Of a stretch of DNA of 64,000 nucleotides, positions 51,720 through 59,923 are shown piece after piece. A model generated the notes under the pieces. It did no database searches, had not been told where the DNA came from, and saw nothing but the letters and a program-made list of their open reading frames with translations. The stretch spans positions 124,001 to 188,000 of the forward strand of contig NZ_JACIIZ010000004.1 in assembly GCF_014205765.1 (NCBI RefSeq), read 5' to 3'. The position numbers and the translations under genes were made by a program. The stretch comes from Nitrospirillum iridis. GTDB taxonomy: Bacteria > Pseudomonadota > Alphaproteobacteria > Azospirillales > Azospirillaceae. Numbering within the stretch: the first letter of the stretch is position 1; every line of letters starts with the position of its first letter.

Positions 51720-52619
51720 ATGTCCATCCGCTTCGGTGTCAGTCCCATCGCCTGGATCAATGACGACATGCCCGAACTGGGCGGGGCGACACCGGTGGAA
51801 ACGGTGCTGGCCGACGCCCAGGCCATCGGGTTCAGCGGGATCGAACTGGGCGGAAAGTTCCCCCGCGATGCCGCCGTGTTGAAGCCCTTGCTGGCCCGCC
51901 ATGGCCTGGACCTGGTGGGCGGGTGGTACAGCGGCGGCCTGTTGGCCCACGACGCGGACGCCGAGATCGCCGCCCTGCAAGGGCACCTGGCCCTGCTGAA
52001 GGCCATGGGCAGCACCGTGTTCGTCCATGCCGAAACCAGCAACGCCATCCACGGCGACCGTGGCCAGGCCTTGGCGCGGACGCCCCGGCTGGATGACGCC
52101 GAATGGGTCGCGTTCGGCCGGCGGCTGACCGAGGTCGCCGACTACATCGCCGGGCAGGGGCTGCGCTTCGCCTATCACCATCACCTGGGCACGGTGGTGG
52201 AACGGCCGGAGGACTTGGCCCGCTTCCTCGCGCACACCGGCCCCGCCGTGGGCCTGACGGTCGATACCGGCCACGCCGCCTTGGGTGGCATCGACGCGGC
52301 GGAGATCATCCGCGCCCATCCGGGCCGGGTCGCCCATGTGCATTGCAAGGACGTGCGGCAACCGGTCTTCCAGGCCCTGATGGATCGCGGCGGCAGCTTC
52401 CTGGACGGGGTGCTGGACGGCATGTTCACGGTGCCGGGCGACGGGCGGCTGGACTATGGCGCCGTCATGCGGGCCCTGGCCGACATCGGCTATGCCGGCT
52501 GGGTCATCATCGAGGCGGAGCAGGACCCCGCCAAGGCCGACCCGCGCCGCTATGGCGAGATGGGCCTGCGCCACCTGCGGCAGGCGGCGGCCGGCGCGGG
52601 CCTGGCGGTGGCGCCATGA
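51720..52619 (+). CDS. iolE: Inosose dehydratase IolE
   Basis: 299 residues with the xylose-isomerase-like TIM barrel. Typical segments are FGVSPIAWINDDMPELGG, SGIELGGKFPRD, FAYHHHLGTVVE and LTVDTGHAALGG, with metal ligands including the late IIEAEQDP glutamate. IolE dehydrates 2-keto-myo-inositol to the diketone cleaved by IolD. It starts 12 bases after iolD with a GGAG ribosome site and its stop overlaps iolB. Confidence 0.94.
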   Translation: MSIRFGVSPIAWINDDMPELGGATPVETVLADAQAIGFSGIELGGKFPRDAAVLKPLLARHGLDLVGGWYSGGLLAHDADAEIAALQGHLALLKAMGSTVFVHAETSNAIHGDRGQALARTPRLDDAEWVAFGRRLTEVADYIAGQGLRFAYHHHLGTVVERPEDLARFLAHTGPAVGLTVDTGHAALGGIDAAEIIRAHPGRVAHVHCKDVRQPVFQALMDRGGSFLDGVLDGMFTVPGDGRLDYGAVMRALADIGYAGWVIIEAEQDPAKADPRRYGEMGLRHLRQAAAGAGLAVAP

Positions 52620-53425
52620 CCGCCTCCCCGCTGCTGGTGCGCCCGCGGGCGCCGGGCGCCGACGGTCGGGTGCTGGAGGTGACGCCGGAGAGCGCTGGTT
52701 GGGCCCATGTCGGCTTCCGCCTGCACCGCTTGGCGGCGGGGCAGGCCCTGGACGGGGCGGAGCCCGGGCGCGAGGCCTGTCTGGTGGTGCTGTCGGGCAC
52801 GGCGCGGGTGACGGCGGGTGGCCAGGATCTGGGCCCCATCGGCGGACGCGCCAGCGTGTTCGAGGACAGGGCGCCAGGCGCCGTCTATCTGCCGGCGGGG
52901 CGGGCCTACCGTGTGGTGGCGACGGACGCGGTCGAGCTGGCGGTCTGCACCGCCCCGGGGAACGCGAACGGTGCCGTCCGGATCATCGCCGCGGATGAAA
53001 TGCCGCGCGAGGTACGGGGCCAGGGCACCAACACCCGTCACGTCCGCAACATCCTGCCGGAGGGCAAACCGGCGGACAGCCTGCTGGTGGTGGAGGTCAT
53101 CACCCCTGGCGGCCATTGGTCCAGCTATCCGCCGCACAAGCATGACACCGCCGAGGCCGGGCGGGAGACGGCGCTGGAGGAGACGTATTATCACCGTCTG
53201 AACCCATCCCAGGGGTTCGCCTTCCAGCGCGTCTACACCGACGACCGCAGCCTGGATGAGACCATCTGCGTGCAGGATGGCGACGTGGTCATGGTGCCGC
53301 GCGGCTATCACCCCGTGGGCGCGCCGCATGGCTACGACCTTTATTACCTGAACGTGATGGCGGGTCCGGAACGGCGGTGGATTTTCCGCAACGACCCCGC
53401 GCACGACTGGATCATGCGCCGCTGA
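52616..53425 (+). CDS. iolB: 5-deoxy-glucuronate isomerase IolB
   Basis: 269 residues of bicupin fold. Recognisable blocks are AGWAHVGFRLHRLAAGQAL near the N-terminus, GTNTRHVRNILPEG, GGHWSSYPPHKHDT (metal histidines), ETYYHRLNPSQGFAFQRVY and VPRGYHPVGAPHGYDLYYLN. IolB converts 5-deoxy-glucuronate to the keto form phosphorylated by IolC. The ATG overlaps the iolE stop (ATGA). It is the last iol gene here; iolA, for malonate semialdehyde, is not in the window. It converges on the GH29 gene with six bases between. Confidence 0.94.
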   Translation: MTASPLLVRPRAPGADGRVLEVTPESAGWAHVGFRLHRLAAGQALDGAEPGREACLVVLSGTARVTAGGQDLGPIGGRASVFEDRAPGAVYLPAGRAYRVVATDAVELAVCTAPGNANGAVRIIAADEMPREVRGQGTNTRHVRNILPEGKPADSLLVVEVITPGGHWSSYPPHKHDTAEAGRETALEETYYHRLNPSQGFAFQRVYTDDRSLDETICVQDGDVVMVPRGYHPVGAPHGYDLYYLNVMAGPERRWIFRNDPAHDWIMRR

Positions 53426-53431
53426 TGCCGG

Positions 53432-54838
53432 TCAGGGACCGAGGTCCAAGCGGATCACCCGGTCCCAGCTGTCCATTGGGTCCCCCACCGGCGCCTCGCC
53501 CGCCGCGGACGGCAGGGTCAGTTCCAGGCCGTCGGGGCGGGCGTGGACAGCCACGCCACTGCCGTCGCGCAGCAGCGTCGCCTTGGTTACGGCCTGGGTC
53601 AGGGGCAGGAACAAAGGACCGTCTTTCCAATCCAGGACGTGAACATAGATGCGGCCCGGCGCCTGGGTGGTGACACCCCAGGGGCGGGGCGCCACTGGGC
53701 CGCCGCGGGTGCGATAGACGCTTTCGCCATAGCGCTTCAGCCATTGACCCATGTCCTTCAGGGTCCGCACGTTCTCCGGCTGCAGCTCGCCATTGGGCAT
53801 GGGGCCGGTGTTCAGCAGGAAATTGGCGTTGCGGCCGGCGGCCCCCACCAGGCTGCGCACCAGGGTCGCCGTCGATTTGTACTGGTCGTCGATCAGGTTG
53901 AAGCCCCAGGACCCATTCATGGTCTCGGCCATTTCCAGGGGCAGGTCGCTGACGCCCGCTTTGTTGAACCCCATGCTGTTCTCGCCCGGGAGGTCGCGTT
54001 CGAACATCTGGAAGTCTTCACCCGGGAAGGGCGCCTGGTGATGGTTGTTCCCGATCAGCGCTGCCGGCTGCAGGCTGTGAATCAGGCGGTAGGTCTCATC
54101 CAAGCGCCAGCGGTTGCGGTAGGCGGTGTCCTTCTGGTCCCACCAGCCGTCGAACCAGATGCCGCCGATGGGGCCGTAGTGGGTCAGCAACTCACGCAAC
54201 TGGGCCTGTTCGAAATCGATGTAGCGGTCCCAGTCGCCATCGGCGGGCCGTTCCGACCCATGGCCGGTTGTGCCTTGCGGGAAATAGTCGGGGTGGTGCC
54301 AGTCCAGCTGCGAATAATAGAAGAACAGTTTCAGCCCGGTCCTGCGGCAGGCGGCCGCCAATTCGGCCAGGGGGTCGCGATGGAAGGGGGTGGCGTCGAC
54401 GACGTTGTAGGGGCTGGCCTTGCTGGCGAACATGGCGAAGCCTTCGTGGTGCTTCGACGTGATGACGACATAGCGGGCCCCCGCCGCCTTGAAGGCCTGC
54501 GCCCAGGCGTCGGCATCAAAGGCCGTGGGGTTGAAGAACCGGGCCAGGCGCTCGTATTGCCGGGCCGGGATCTGGTTGTCGTCCATGATCCATTCGGCGA
54601 TGCCCATCTTGCCGGCGCCGCCCAACTCGCTATACAGCCCCCAGTGCAGGAAGACGCCGAACCGCGCGTCCTGGAACCATTGCCGGGCGGCCAGATTGTC
54701 GGGCGCGGGTGTGTAGGCGGGCGCGGGCGTCGTTTCCGCAGCACCGGCGGTGGTGATTGCCCCGATGTCCATGGCCAGAACGGTGGCAAGGGCGGTGCCG
54801 GCCAAGGCGGCGGCCAGTCGGCGAGGGATGACAGCCAT
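53432..54838 (-). CDS. GH29 alpha-L-fucosidase, exported
   Basis: 468 residues with a hydrophobic signal region (about 1-37, ending TTAGAAE). The catalytic barrel has WFQDARFGVFLHWGLYS, YVVITSKHHEGFAMFASKAS and the nucleophile aspartate in GGIWFDGWWDQKD, the classical GH29 signature. The later RNANFLLNTGPMPNGELQP block is also diagnostic. The start ATG at 54838 follows GAAAGG. It is leftward, divergent from the TonB receptor at 55.4 kb, and the promoter region between them carries RpiR-like dyads. Likely releases terminal alpha-fucose outside the cytoplasm. Confidence 0.92.
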   Translation of the reverse strand: MAVIPRRLAAALAGTALATVLAMDIGAITTAGAAETTPAPAYTPAPDNLAARQWFQDARFGVFLHWGLYSELGGAGKMGIAEWIMDDNQIPARQYERLARFFNPTAFDADAWAQAFKAAGARYVVITSKHHEGFAMFASKASPYNVVDATPFHRDPLAELAAACRRTGLKLFFYYSQLDWHHPDYFPQGTTGHGSERPADGDWDRYIDFEQAQLRELLTHYGPIGGIWFDGWWDQKDTAYRNRWRLDETYRLIHSLQPAALIGNNHHQAPFPGEDFQMFERDLPGENSMGFNKAGVSDLPLEMAETMNGSWGFNLIDDQYKSTATLVRSLVGAAGRNANFLLNTGPMPNGELQPENVRTLKDMGQWLKRYGESVYRTRGGPVAPRPWGVTTQAPGRIYVHVLDWKDGPLFLPLTQAVTKATLLRDGSGVAVHARPDGLELTLPSAAGEAPVGDPMDSWDRVIRLDLGP

Positions 54839-54897
54839 GGGGGCGCCTTTCGTCTCGTAGGGCGAAGATATGATAATTATATTCCGGTAAAGTAAAT

Positions 54898-54917
54898 AAT
54901 GAAAATGATATTTCATT
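54898..54917. promoter_or_regulatory. AATGAAA-N6-TTTCATT dyad near the GH29 promoter
   Basis: Seven-base perfect arms, AATGAAA (54898-54904) and TTTCATT (54911-54917), separated by six bases. The spacing is the same as in the GGAA-N6-TTCC dyads of the iol region, with A for G at one arm position. It lies 60 bases before the GH29 start. Confidence 0.45.
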
Positions 54918-55196
54918 TTGGTGGTTGACCTTGGCTGCCGAGTCGGGGCGATGGTGGCACCCGGTGGATGTCTCCGGAAAGGGGGGCCTTCCACCTCTGC
55001 ACCGGTAAGTGGTGGCCGCCTGGAAACCGGGCGACGAAGGTGTCCATTGGCAGAGCAATGAAACGACACCGTGCGCGTCCGTCATGCTGAAGGCGGGCCC
55101 CGTCGTTGCCCTTGTTTTAGTGATATTAGCGATTCCAAGATGTTCAACGGCGGCATCCTCGGCATCCTTGAACCACGGTTTCATGCCGACGCCCGC

Positions 55197-55212
55197 ATGG
55201 AATGGAATTTTT
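55197..55212. promoter_or_regulatory. Half-conserved GGAAT dyad near the TonB receptor promoter
   Basis: ATGGAATGGAATTTTT keeps the ATGGAAT left half seen before GH2 and in the RpiR promoter, but the right arm is weak (TTTT for TTCC). It may be a degenerate RpiR site. Confidence 0.3.
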
Positions 55213-55367
55213 AGATCAAAAATAAAGAAAATAGAAAAATTGAATTGACTTGGGCGGCCGGCCTGCGTTCCTCTGTAGGTAGAACGGTGGGCTGGACCGA
55301 ACCTCAGCCGGGGACCGATGCCCCGGGGGAAGCCGGCTACCGCTCCACCAAAATCGGGGAGCACAAA

Positions 55368-58322
55368 ATGGGCCTGGGCAAATTCAAGGCTGGCCTTCTG
55401 GCGGGATCGACGGTGATGGCGTTCTCGCTGCCGGCCATGGCAGGGAACATCACGGGCACGATCGTGGATCCGGCGACGGGCAAGCCGTTGGCCGCCACAT
55501 CCATCACCATTCCGGGCACATCCTATTCGGCCTCCTCGGCCGAGGACGGGTCCTTCACGCTGGCCAACGTGCCGGAGGGGACCTACATGATCACGGCGTC
55601 GCGCGCCGGCCTCCACACCAGTTCAACCCGCGTCACCGTGCCGAAGGATGGCGCCGTGGCCGTGAGTTTCGAGGCCTACTCGGCCGCGCTGGAGGAGATC
55701 GTGGTGGCGGCCAACCGCTATCAGGCCTCCAGCCTGCAAATGAATGCCAGCAACACGGTCGACGTCATGTCGGCGGCGGATCTGGAACATACGGCCGTCC
55801 ACAACGTCGCCGAGGCGCTGGGCCTGCTGCCGGGCGTGAACGTCATGAACACGGGCCAGTCCTTCGTCGGGGGCGTCGATGGCGCGTCGCGGGGCGAGGG
55901 CATGTTCACCTCCATCCGCGGCCTCAATGGCGAATACAACGTCAACCTGATCAATGGCGTGAACGTGGCCCAGGGCATGCCCTACAGCCGCGAGGTGCAG
56001 CTGAGCCTGCTGCCGCCGTCGGGCTTGCAAACCATCGTGGTCAACAAGACGTCCAAGGCCGATATGGATGGCGACGCCATCGGTGGTACCGTGGACTTCC
56101 GTACCCCCACGGCGTTCGACTACAACGAGCCGCTGATGTTCAGCTTCACCGCCAGCGGGCGGCTGGAGACGCGGGCGCAGGATTACAAGAAGGACAGCCT
56201 GGGCTACGGCCTGGCGGGCGAGGGGGCCGGCAAGTTCGGCCGTGACAACCAGTTCGGCGTCTACGTCAGCGCCTATTACGACATCCGCCACTACGCCAAC
56301 AGCGAGATGGGTGCCGTGATGGAATCCACCTGCTGCGACAACGCCTGGGCTTTTGCCGTGGCCAACGCCGACGGCACCAACCCCAGCGGCATGGACCCGG
56401 CCAAGAACCTGGAGACGACGGGCTTCAATGTCGGCGTCTCGTCGGGCTACACCGAACGCTACGGCGGCAACGTCTCGCTGGATTGGCAGCCGGACGACAC
56501 CACCAGCGCCTATTTCCGTCTGGGCTATGCCGTGGCGAAGACGGAGCAAAACAGCACCCTGAGCCAGCTGGTCGGTATGGGTGTGAGCTATGACCAGATT
56601 GGCAGCACGGGCCTGTACCATCCCAACATCCAGTACCTGTCCACCCGCTTGTGGTACGAGACCAACCCGGAATACTCGGACCTCGCCACCGCGCAGTTGG
56701 GAGGTGAGAAGAAGTGGGGCAACTGGACCATTACCCCCAACGTCTTCCTGAGCTGGGGTGACAACGACCGCCCCAACCATATCGAGATTTCCACCCGCTC
56801 CACCCAGAACGACGGCAACGGCTTCGCCTACGGCAACAGCACGCTGGCCACATATGTGAATGACCTGCCGTATCCGCTGGTCAGCTCGCAGGTCATCTCG
56901 CAGTTGGGCAACGTGGCCAGCCTGCCGGCCCGTGACCGGGGCGAGCTGACGGAACAGTACAGCGGCCAGGTGCGTGGCGGCGGCAAGCTGGACGCCCGCT
57001 ACGACATCAACGCCGGCCCGCTGGATTACATCAAGTTCGGCGTCAAGTACCAGGACAGCCAGCGCCAGGTGACCAACCGCGATTGGTACAACGGCAATTT
57101 CAGCGACGGCCGCACCTTCGGCTCGCTGGGCATCATCAGCGGCAACTATTCCTCGGTCTATCCCGGCGTCTACAACTGGTCGGTCCCGGTCATCGACCAG
57201 GCGGCCCTGTTCCGCCTGTACAACACCTATGCCAGCGCCAGCAATCTGGACAGCTGCGGCAGCCTGTACGTCAACAACTGGAACTGCAACACCCAGAAGG
57301 GGACGGAGGCGGTGTCCGCCGCCTATGTCCTGGCCAACCTGAAGTTCAACGACCTGGAGGTCATCCCGGGCTTCCGCTTCGAACACACGGCCATCCACAA
57401 CACCTATTGGGTCACCCCCCACGACAGTGACGGCAACGAGTTGGCGGGCCACTGGGGCTACAACGCCACCCATTATGACGAGCCCCTGCCCAGCATCTTC
57501 GCCAACTACCGGCCCGACGACAATTCGGTGTACCGCGCCGCCATCTGGACCAGCTACACCCGGCCGCCCTTCGTGCAGCTGGGCGGCGGGTCGCAGACCA
57601 GCATTTCCAACGGCGTCACCACCATCACCGAGGGCAACCCCAACCTGAAGGCCATCACCGCCGTCAATTACGACGTTTCCGGCCAGTGGGAAACCGGCCA
57701 CGGCGGCAATCTGTTGGTCGCCGGCTATGCCAAGCAGGTTTCCAACTACATCTATGACAACGGCAGCACGTACGCGAACCAAATAAGCAGTGGCAGCAGC
57801 TCTGTGATCTACAAGCACCCCACCAACGGCGGGGATGGTCAGATCTACGGTGTCGAAATCTCGGCCCGGCAAAAGTTCCAGGACATGCCGGCGCCGTTCG
57901 ATGGCTTCGGCATCGGTGCCAACCTCACCCGCCAGTGGACGTCGGTCAACACCCTGGCGCCCGGCCTGGACAAGAACGAGCGTATTCAGAACGCCCCGGA
58001 CTGGATGGCCAATATCGAGGCCTTCTATGAAAAGGACGGCTTCACCCTGGACCTGATCTACCACTACACCGGCGCCTACGTCGCCCAGTACGACTACCTG
58101 GGGCAGGGCAGCAGCTGGGACGACCTGTGGGTCCGGTCCTCCCAGCGGGTGGATCTGCACGCCGGCTACGATTTCGGCCATGGCGTGCGGGCCGACCTGT
58201 CGGTCGCCAACCTGTTCGACGACATCTCGTACTGGTCGCATATCGGCAAGCAGAGCCTGGCCATCTCCGACGTGGTGGAGACCGGCCGGACCATCCTGGT
58301 CAGCGCGAAGTACAGCTACTGA
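55368..58322 (+). CDS. TonB-dependent receptor with N-terminal carboxypeptidase-regulatory-like domain
   Basis: 984 residues. A signal peptide (about 1-25, ending PAMAG) is followed by a beta-sandwich carboxypeptidase-regulatory-like domain ([39 protein letters not shown]; about 26-110), a TonB box ([12 protein letters not shown]), a plug with [17 protein letters not shown], and a long barrel ending SAKYSY. The extra N-terminal domain and length are typical of receptors for oligosaccharides in Caulobacter/Xanthomonas-type glycan loci. The ATG at 55368 follows GGGGAG. It leads the GH125-GH92-GH29 run, suggesting uptake of mannose-containing glycan fragments. Confidence 0.93.
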   Translation: MGLGKFKAGLLAGSTVMAFSLPAMAGNITGTIVDPATGKPLAATSITIPGTSYSASSAEDGSFTLANVPEGTYMITASRAGLHTSSTRVTVPKDGAVAVSFEAYSAALEEIVVAANRYQASSLQMNASNTVDVMSAADLEHTAVHNVAEALGLLPGVNVMNTGQSFVGGVDGASRGEGMFTSIRGLNGEYNVNLINGVNVAQGMPYSREVQLSLLPPSGLQTIVVNKTSKADMDGDAIGGTVDFRTPTAFDYNEPLMFSFTASGRLETRAQDYKKDSLGYGLAGEGAGKFGRDNQFGVYVSAYYDIRHYANSEMGAVMESTCCDNAWAFAVANADGTNPSGMDPAKNLETTGFNVGVSSGYTERYGGNVSLDWQPDDTTSAYFRLGYAVAKTEQNSTLSQLVGMGVSYDQIGSTGLYHPNIQYLSTRLWYETNPEYSDLATAQLGGEKKWGNWTITPNVFLSWGDNDRPNHIEISTRSTQNDGNGFAYGNSTLATYVNDLPYPLVSSQVISQLGNVASLPARDRGELTEQYSGQVRGGGKLDARYDINAGPLDYIKFGVKYQDSQRQVTNRDWYNGNFSDGRTFGSLGIISGNYSSVYPGVYNWSVPVIDQAALFRLYNTYASASNLDSCGSLYVNNWNCNTQKGTEAVSAAYVLANLKFNDLEVIPGFRFEHTAIHNTYWVTPHDSDGNELAGHWGYNATHYDEPLPSIFANYRPDDNSVYRAAIWTSYTRPPFVQLGGGSQTSISNGVTTITEGNPNLKAITAVNYDVSGQWETGHGGNLLVAGYAKQVSNYIYDNGSTYANQISSGSSSVIYKHPTNGGDGQIYGVEISARQKFQDMPAPFDGFGIGANLTRQWTSVNTLAPGLDKNERIQNAPDWMANIEAFYEKDGFTLDLIYHYTGAYVAQYDYLGQGSSWDDLWVRSSQRVDLHAGYDFGHGVRADLSVANLFDDISYWSHIGKQSLAISDVVETGRTILVSAKYSY

Positions 58323-58340
58323 TCCCGTTGGAGACGAAGG

Positions 58341-58376
58341 GTCCCGGTGACATGCCCGCGTGGCGGTCACTGGGAC
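58341..58376 (+). terminator. Hairpin after the TonB receptor gene
   Basis: GTCCCGGTGAC (58341-58351) pairs with GTCACTGGGAC (58366-58376), all 11 positions if one G-U is allowed, with a 14-base loop and a pyrimidine-rich tail CTTTCCCTATTCT. It lies between the receptor and GH125, so it may reduce read-through and set the receptor:enzyme ratio. Confidence 0.55.
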
Positions 58377-58438
58377 CTTTCCCTATTCTACCCTCGACGG
58401 GAACCGGATCACGGCCGCCATCAGGCCCCAGCGACGGG

Positions 58439-59881
58439 ATGAGCATGCCGGCACGCCGAGATATCTTGAAAATGGCCCTGGCCGGGGCGGGACTGGGCTT
58501 GGCGGGTCCCGTTCCGGCCGGTGCCATGCCCACCCCCTCCCGGCGGCCACCGCCCGGCCAGAGAAGCTATGCCAGCCCGGCGGTGGAGGCGGTGCTCCGC
58601 GACGCCCGGGGGGCCATCGCGGACGCTGAACTCTATTGGCTGTTCCAGAACTGCTATCCCAACACCCTGGACACCACCGTGTCGCTGGGCACGCTGGAGG
58701 GCGGGCCCGACGCCTTCGTCATCACCGGCGACATCCCCTGCCTGTGGTTGCGCGACAGTTCCGCCCAGGTGTGGCCCTATCTGCCCCTGGCGCGCGCGGA
58801 CGCGGCCTTGCGCCAGCTCTATCAGGGCCTTATCCGCCGGCAGGCGCGCTGCATCCTCATCGATCCCTACGCCAACGCCTATACCCGCGATCCGGGTGCT
58901 GCCACCCCCTTGGGCTGGGCGGCGCAGGACATGACCGAGATGAAGCCTGGCGTCGCCGAACGGAAGTGGGAGGTGGACAGCCTGTGCCACGTTATCCGCC
59001 TGTCGCATGGCTACTGGCGGGCCACCGGCGACACGGCGCCCTTCGATACCGATTGGCGCCAGGCCATGCGCCTGGTGGTCCGCACCTTCCGGGAGCAGCA
59101 GCGGCTGGACGGGCCGGGCCCCTATCGGTTCCAGCGGCCGACCGAGACGCCCACCGACAGCCTCCCCCTGGACGGCCAGGGCTTCCCCACGGCGAAGGTG
59201 GGGCTGATCCATTCCATGTTCCGGCCATCGGACGACGCCTGCGTCCTGCCCTTCCTCATCCCCGCCAACCTGTTCGCGGCCACCAGCTTGCGCCAGCTGG
59301 CGGAGATGGCGCAGGTCATCCATGATGACGCTGGCTTGGCCGCCGCCTGTCGCAGCCTGGCGGAAACGGTGGAGGGGGCGTTGGTCCGGCATGGCCGCAT
59401 GGCCGATGGGGAGGGGCGGGACATCTGGGCCTATGAGGTCGACGGCTTCGGCAACGCCCTGTTCCTGGACGACGCCAACGTGCCCAGCCTGCTGGGCCTG
59501 CCCTATCTCGGCTGTTGCCACATCCATGACCCGCTGTATCAGCGGACGCGCGGCCGGGTCTTGAGCGGGCGCAACCCCTATTTCTTCAAGGGCCGCGTGG
59601 CGGAAGGCGTGGGCGGCCCGCATGTCGGTCTGGGCATGATCTGGCCCATGGCCATCATCATGCGGGCCCTGACCAGCGACGACGATCGGGAAATCCGCCA
59701 GTGCCTGATATGGCTGAAGACCACGCACGCCGGCACCGGTTTCATGCATGAGGCCTTCGGCCAGGACGATCCCGCGCATTTCACCCGGCCCTGGTTCGCC
59801 TGGGCCAATAGCCTGTTCGGTGAATTGATCCTGAACCTGATGGCGCGAAAGCCGGCGCTGCTGCGCCAGCCCCTGAATTGA
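58439..59881 (+). CDS. GH125 exo-alpha-1,6-mannosidase, exported
   Basis: 480 residues. A TAT-like or lipobox-free signal ([20 protein letters not shown]) precedes an alpha/alpha-toroid. GH125 signatures are [40 protein letters not shown], the [17 protein letters not shown] region and [17 protein letters not shown]. These inverting, metal-independent enzymes release alpha-1,6-linked mannose, as in N-glycan or mannan cores. The start is ATG-AGC-ATG at 58439; the second ATG is also possible. It is followed by GH92 after 42 bases. Confidence 0.91.
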   Translation: MSMPARRDILKMALAGAGLGLAGPVPAGAMPTPSRRPPPGQRSYASPAVEAVLRDARGAIADAELYWLFQNCYPNTLDTTVSLGTLEGGPDAFVITGDIPCLWLRDSSAQVWPYLPLARADAALRQLYQGLIRRQARCILIDPYANAYTRDPGAATPLGWAAQDMTEMKPGVAERKWEVDSLCHVIRLSHGYWRATGDTAPFDTDWRQAMRLVVRTFREQQRLDGPGPYRFQRPTETPTDSLPLDGQGFPTAKVGLIHSMFRPSDDACVLPFLIPANLFAATSLRQLAEMAQVIHDDAGLAAACRSLAETVEGALVRHGRMADGEGRDIWAYEVDGFGNALFLDDANVPSLLGLPYLGCCHIHDPLYQRTRGRVLSGRNPYFFKGRVAEGVGGPHVGLGMIWPMAIIMRALTSDDDREIRQCLIWLKTTHAGTGFMHEAFGQDDPAHFTRPWFAWANSLFGELILNLMARKPALLRQPLN

Positions 59882-59923
59882 CGGCGCCGAATTGACTGGG
59901 CGAATTGACGGAGGGCCTATCCC

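Larger units (their letters stand above)
54839..55367. other. 529-base divergent promoter region
   Basis: Between GH29 and the TonB receptor. A+T-rich at 54870-54925 and 55195-55245, the likely promoters of the two genes. Candidate dyads lie at 54898-54917 and 55197-55212. The middle part is GC-rich with no convincing gene; an 80-codon frame at 55009-55248 overlaps the A+T-rich promoter and lacks any family feature. Confidence 0.5.
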
